Of a DNA stretch of 10,150 bases, positions 7,710 to 10,150 are shown in pieces. The DNA lies in assembly GCA_945861125.1 (NCBI GenBank), contig CAMASZ010000030.1, positions 1 through 10,150 of the forward strand, in the 5' to 3' direction. The notes below the pieces were generated by a model. It worked only from the letters and a program-made list of their open reading frames with translations. It did no database searches and was not told where the DNA came from. The stretch's first letter is position 1. Every line of letters begins with the position of its first letter. Source of the stretch: Rickettsia typhi. GTDB lineage: Bacteria; Pseudomonadota; Alphaproteobacteria; Rickettsiales; UBA1997. The position numbers and the translations under genes were made by a program.

Positions 7710-8828
7710 ATGTTATTAAAATCCTATCTTAAATCTCTAAACAACTTAAAAAAAAATAATTCATATAGAAGCCTAAAAATTTCGAATCGACTTCCCAATA
7801 ATATAGTCAGAAGAAATAATAAATACTTAATTTCATTCTGCTGTAATGATTATTTTGGCTTATCTCATCATAGTAAAATCAAGAAAGAAGCAATAAAAAC
7901 TATCAGAGAATACGGTGTTGGAAGCGCTTCATCGCGATATATTGTTGGCAATAATTCTTTATATGAAAAGTTAGAGAAAAAATTAGCGCAGTATAAGAAT
8001 TGTGAAGATGCCATTGTTTTTTCCTCAGGATATTTAGTGGCAATTGGTATAATTCCTGCATTAGTCGATGAAAATGATTTGGTTTTGTTTGATAGATTAT
8101 CGCATTCTTGTTTGATTGATGGTGTAAAACTTTCTAGAGCAAGATTTATAAGGTTTCAGCATAATTCAATTTCTCATTGCAAAGATATTTTACAAAATAA
8201 TAGGTCTAAATATAAAAAATGTTTGATCATTACCGAGACAGTGTTTTCAATGGATGGTGATCTTGGTAAGGTTGCAGAATTATTAGATTTAGCTAACCAA
8301 TTTGATTGTTTGTTGATATCTGATGATGCTCATGGATTAGAGTTTAACAATATTTCTAGTCCAATATATTTACAAATGGGTACTTTATCTAAAGCATTTG
8401 GAACTATGGGTGGTTATATTGCTGGTGAAAAATTTTTAATAGATTATTTACGAAATTTTTCTAAAACTGCAATTTATAATACAGCTCTTCCGCCATCAAT
8501 TTTAGCTAGCGCGATTGCATCGTTAGAAATTATTTCTTCAAAAAAATTATTAAAAAAAGTTCTGTCAAATGCTAGATTATTTTGTAAATTACTCAAGTTA
8601 CCGGATCCGCAATCGGCAATTGTAGTAATTGTTGTTGGTGATAATAAAAAAGTACTTGATATAGCTAATAAAATTGAAAAAAATGGCTATTTGATTTCAG
8701 CAATTCGTCCACCAACTGTTGAAAAAGGAAAAGCTAGATTAAGAATTACATTTAGTGCAAATCATAGAAAAAGTGATATTAAGCAATTAGCAAAGCTGTT
8801 GGATAAAGAAATCTTTTGTAGATTATAA
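7710..8828 (+). CDS. bioF: 8-amino-7-oxononanoate synthase
   Basis: BioF is a PLP enzyme that condenses pimeloyl-ACP (or -CoA) with L-alanine to 8-amino-7-oxononanoate, the first step of biotin ring assembly. This 372-residue alpha-oxoamine synthase shows CCNDYFGLSHH (44-54), GVGSASSRYIVGN (69-81), the PLP-stacking His132 in DRLSHSCL, ETVFSMDGDLG (176-186), DDAH (205-208) and GTLSKAFG with Schiff-base Lys228. AIRPPTVEKGKARLRI (331-346) and the LPP motif after NTA (257-262) favour BioF over ALA synthase or Kbl. The stretch between DDAH and Lys228 is about nine residues shorter than in E. coli and lacks the usual GVxGxxGRG-like loop. It starts at ATG 7710 with only a weak GGA upstream. It is separated from other bio genes and trails gyrB; its end overlaps the minus-strand gene by 6 nt. 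Confidence 0.87.
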   Translation: MLLKSYLKSLNNLKKNNSYRSLKISNRLPNNIVRRNNKYLISFCCNDYFGLSHHSKIKKEAIKTIREYGVGSASSRYIVGNNSLYEKLEKKLAQYKNCEDAIVFSSGYLVAIGIIPALVDENDLVLFDRLSHSCLIDGVKLSRARFIRFQHNSISHCKDILQNNRSKYKKCLIITETVFSMDGDLGKVAELLDLANQFDCLLISDDAHGLEFNNISSPIYLQMGTLSKAFGTMGGYIAGEKFLIDYLRNFSKTAIYNTALPPSILASAIASLEIISSKKLLKKVLSNARLFCKLLKLPDPQSAIVVIVVGDNKKVLDIANKIEKNGYLISAIRPPTVEKGKARLRITFSANHRKSDIKQLAKLLDKEIFCRL

Positions 8829-9092
8829 TTCAATTGCAAACAGTATTAGACTCAATATTACTGAGATTAAGCTAAAATATAGTACTAAAATAAAATTTCG
8901 ATTTTTTAATGAAAAATAGCCTATTTTCATGGAAGAGGAGGTGCTTTTTTCTCCAATAATTTTTTTACCTTCTATTAATTTTTTTCGTTCGGAAATTTTT
9001 TTAAAAAATTTACCAATTACAAAAACCCATAATAAATAGATGGTTATAGGTATTAGAGCTGGCCATATTTTTAATAATATTTTTGCTATCAT
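8823..9092 (-). CDS. Small membrane protein with two predicted helices
   Basis: This 89-residue protein has a hydrophobic helix at about 9-29 (IWPALIPITIYLLWVFVIGKF), a basic loop rich in Lys (31-55) and a second helix at about 67-87 ending in AIEL. I do not recognise a catalytic motif. The pattern (N-terminal helix with a P-x-x-x-YLLW motif, charged middle, C-terminal helix) recalls short alphaproteobacterial membrane proteins of unknown function such as DUF6111, but that is memory, not a search. It starts at ATG 9092 on the minus strand without a Shine-Dalgarno. It is convergent with bioF (6-nt overlap of the ends) and divergent from hisA across 75 nt. Hydrophobic periodicity and the tidy tail-to-tail fit suggest it is real. 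Confidence 0.65.
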   Translation of the reverse strand: MIAKILLKIWPALIPITIYLLWVFVIGKFFKKISERKKLIEGKKIIGEKSTSSSMKIGYFSLKNRNFILVLYFSLISVILSLILFAIEL

Positions 9093-9142
9093 TTTTTTAA
9101 TTTTTTGATAAGATTATGATTTTTCAGAAAAAAAGCTCAATT

Positions 9143-9157
9143 TATAGTTAGTATAAA
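9143..9157 (+). promoter_or_regulatory. Candidate -10 words before hisA
   Basis: TATAGT (9143-9148), with TTTTCA (9121-9126) 16 nt upstream, is the best sigma70-like pair before the hisA ATG at 9168. TATAAA at 9152-9157 is a better word, but it lies only 10 nt from the ATG and would give a nearly leaderless mRNA. Both are weak calls in a 75-nt AT-rich divergent spacer. Confidence 0.25.
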
Positions 9158-9167
9158 ATATTTTAAA

Positions 9168-9890
9168 ATGATAATATTTCCAGCTATTGATTTAAAACAA
9201 GGAAAATGTGTTCGTCTCTTTAAGGGAAATCTTAACGAAGTAACGATTTTTAACAACTCTCCTTCTAATCAAGCTTTGGAGTTTGAAAAATATGGTTTTA
9301 AATTTATTCATGTTGTTGATCTAGATGGAGCTGTAAATGGCATTACAATTAATCAAAATTCAGTCAAAGAAATTTTGCAAAACATAAAAATTCCTGTTCA
9401 GCTAGGGGGTGGCATAAGAGATATAGCAACTATTGAAAAATGGTTAAAATTAGGGGTAAATAGAGTAATACTTGGAACTGTGGCTATAAAAAATCCAGAT
9501 ATTGTTAAGGAAGCTTGTCGAGAATTTCCCAATCAAATTGTTGTTGGTATTGATTCTGTAAATGGAATGGTTGCCACAGAAGGTTGGCTTAAGACAAATA
9601 ATATTGGTGTTGTTGAATTGGCAAAACAATTTGAAGATTGCGGAGTTTCGGCAATTATTTATACTGATATAAATCGTGATGGAACTCTATCTGGTACTGA
9701 TATAGAAGGATCTATAAAATTAACAAATTCACTTTCAATTCCAATTATAATTTCTGGAGGAATTTCAAATATAAAAGAAGTTATAAAAATTAGAAATTTA
9801 AAAAATCCACAAATAGCCGGAGTAATTATTGGTAGAGCTATTTATGATAAAAAAGTATCAATTGAGGATCTAATAAAATTAAATTCTTAA
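9168..9890 (+). CDS. hisA: ProFAR isomerase, histidine biosynthesis (HisA)
   Basis: HisA catalyses the Amadori isomerisation of ProFAR to PRFAR, the fourth step of histidine synthesis. The protein is complete at 240 residues, the usual size for this single TIM barrel. Catalytic Asp8 is in FPAIDLKQGKCVRL, and the second catalytic Asp129 is in GIDSVNGMVATEGW. Phosphate-binding loops appear as QLGGGIR (78-84), ISGGIS (195-200) and GVIIGRAIYDK near the end. VVDLDGA (49-55) and YTDINRDGTLSG (165-176) are typical of HisA, and the ATEGW segment separates it from HisF. It starts at ATG 9168 without a Shine-Dalgarno. It is not followed at once by hisF or hisIE: a family-B element begins 9 nt after the stop. 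Upstream lies a divergent small membrane gene, so it stands outside a compact his operon, at least within this window. Confidence 0.96.
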   Translation: MIIFPAIDLKQGKCVRLFKGNLNEVTIFNNSPSNQALEFEKYGFKFIHVVDLDGAVNGITINQNSVKEILQNIKIPVQLGGGIRDIATIEKWLKLGVNRVILGTVAIKNPDIVKEACREFPNQIVVGIDSVNGMVATEGWLKTNNIGVVELAKQFEDCGVSAIIYTDINRDGTLSGTDIEGSIKLTNSLSIPIIISGGISNIKEVIKIRNLKNPQIAGVIIGRAIYDKKVSIEDLIKLNS

Positions 9891-9899
9891 AATAAAGAA

Positions 9900-10150
9900 T
9901 ACCAAATCCAATCTTAAATGCTACATTCAAGTATTTATAAATTAAGCTTAGTCTTTTTTGGATAAAAATCTCTAAAAAGGCCTCAGCCATATAGGTATAC
10001 GACTTCATTTTTTAAAGATTTTTATCTCAAAAATCGTGTCGTTGCCATAGGGCACGACTGGCAAAAATCGTGTCGTTGCCATAGGGCACGACTGGCAAAA
10101 ATCGTGTCGTTGCCATAGGGCACGACTGGCAAAAATCGTGTCGTTGCCAT
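9900..10150. mobile_element. Family-B palindromic element, copy B2 (right end outside window)
   Basis: It opens with TACCAAATCCAATCTTAAAT, close to the ends of B1, 9 nt after hisA. Blocks shared with B1 follow in the same order: TTTTTGG, AATCTCTAAAAA, CCTCAGCC, ATATAGGTATAC, CTTCATTTTTTAAA, ATTTTTATCT and ATCGTGTC. ATAAAAATCT (9963-9972) and AGATTTTTAT (10016-10025) are inverted, so the centre can fold. The left GC-rich inner arm of B1 is absent, while the right one is amplified into a tandem array. The right terminal repeat would lie beyond the window. Confidence 0.75.
10028..10150. repeat. Tandem array of an identical 34-bp unit, running off the window
   Basis: Units start at 10028, 10062, 10096 and 10130; the fourth is cut by the window end after 21 nt. 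The three full units are identical, so the expansion is recent or homogenised. Each begins CAAAAATCGTGTCG, ends GGGCACGACTGG, and has imperfect hairpin arms (TCGTGTC against GGCACGA, one G-T pair). On the minus strand the unit contains no stop codon in any frame and one ATG. Confidence 0.95.

Noticed and set aside
10028..10150. Possible CRISPR array
   Set aside because: The 34-bp units are directly adjacent and identical, with no spacers and no cas genes. It is a tandem repeat.

Overview
The window is strongly AT-rich chromosomal DNA from a bacterium, most likely an alphaproteobacterium. The evidence is an AcnA-type aconitase, a two-domain (long) ribosome hibernation factor, a GyrB of proteobacterial type with the long insert inside TOPRIM, and near-absence of Shine-Dalgarno motifs. 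The low GC, the short palindromic repeats packed between genes and the retained biotin and histidine genes would fit a Rickettsiales- or Holosporales-like, possibly host-associated lineage. That placement is inference and rests on no search.

Layout, left to right. (1) 2-2302, plus strand: the 3' half of acnA, then hpf, then rpsU, closely spaced and probably one transcript. rpsU alone has a strong Shine-Dalgarno. (2) 2303-2698: a gene-free stretch with a 12-bp inverted repeat, a hairpin and a degenerate copy of a small palindromic element ('family A'). (3) 2699-4669: a membrane-anchored thioredoxin-NHL-propeller protein. (4) 4670-5240: a gene-free stretch packed with repeats: a lone family-A end, a complete element of a second family ('family B'), and a complete family-A element ending 19 nt before gyrB. 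(5) 5241-8828: gyrB followed 15 nt later by bioF. (6) 8823-9092, minus strand: a small two-helix membrane protein, tail-to-tail with bioF. (7) 9168-9890: hisA, divergent from it. (8) 9900 to the window end: a second family-B element whose inner palindromic module has become a 34-bp tandem array that runs off the window.

The genes are housekeeping or biosynthetic: TCA cycle, ribosome dormancy and initiation, redox, DNA supercoiling, biotin, histidine. I see no defence island, phage, toxin or new multigene system. The unusual content is intergenic: two families of short non-coding, probably non-autonomous palindromic elements. One has paired 5-bp target-site-like duplications and may carry -10 sequences toward gyrB and the thioredoxin gene. 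The other contains an expandable palindromic module. A second point of interest is the rpsU translation signal beside hpf.
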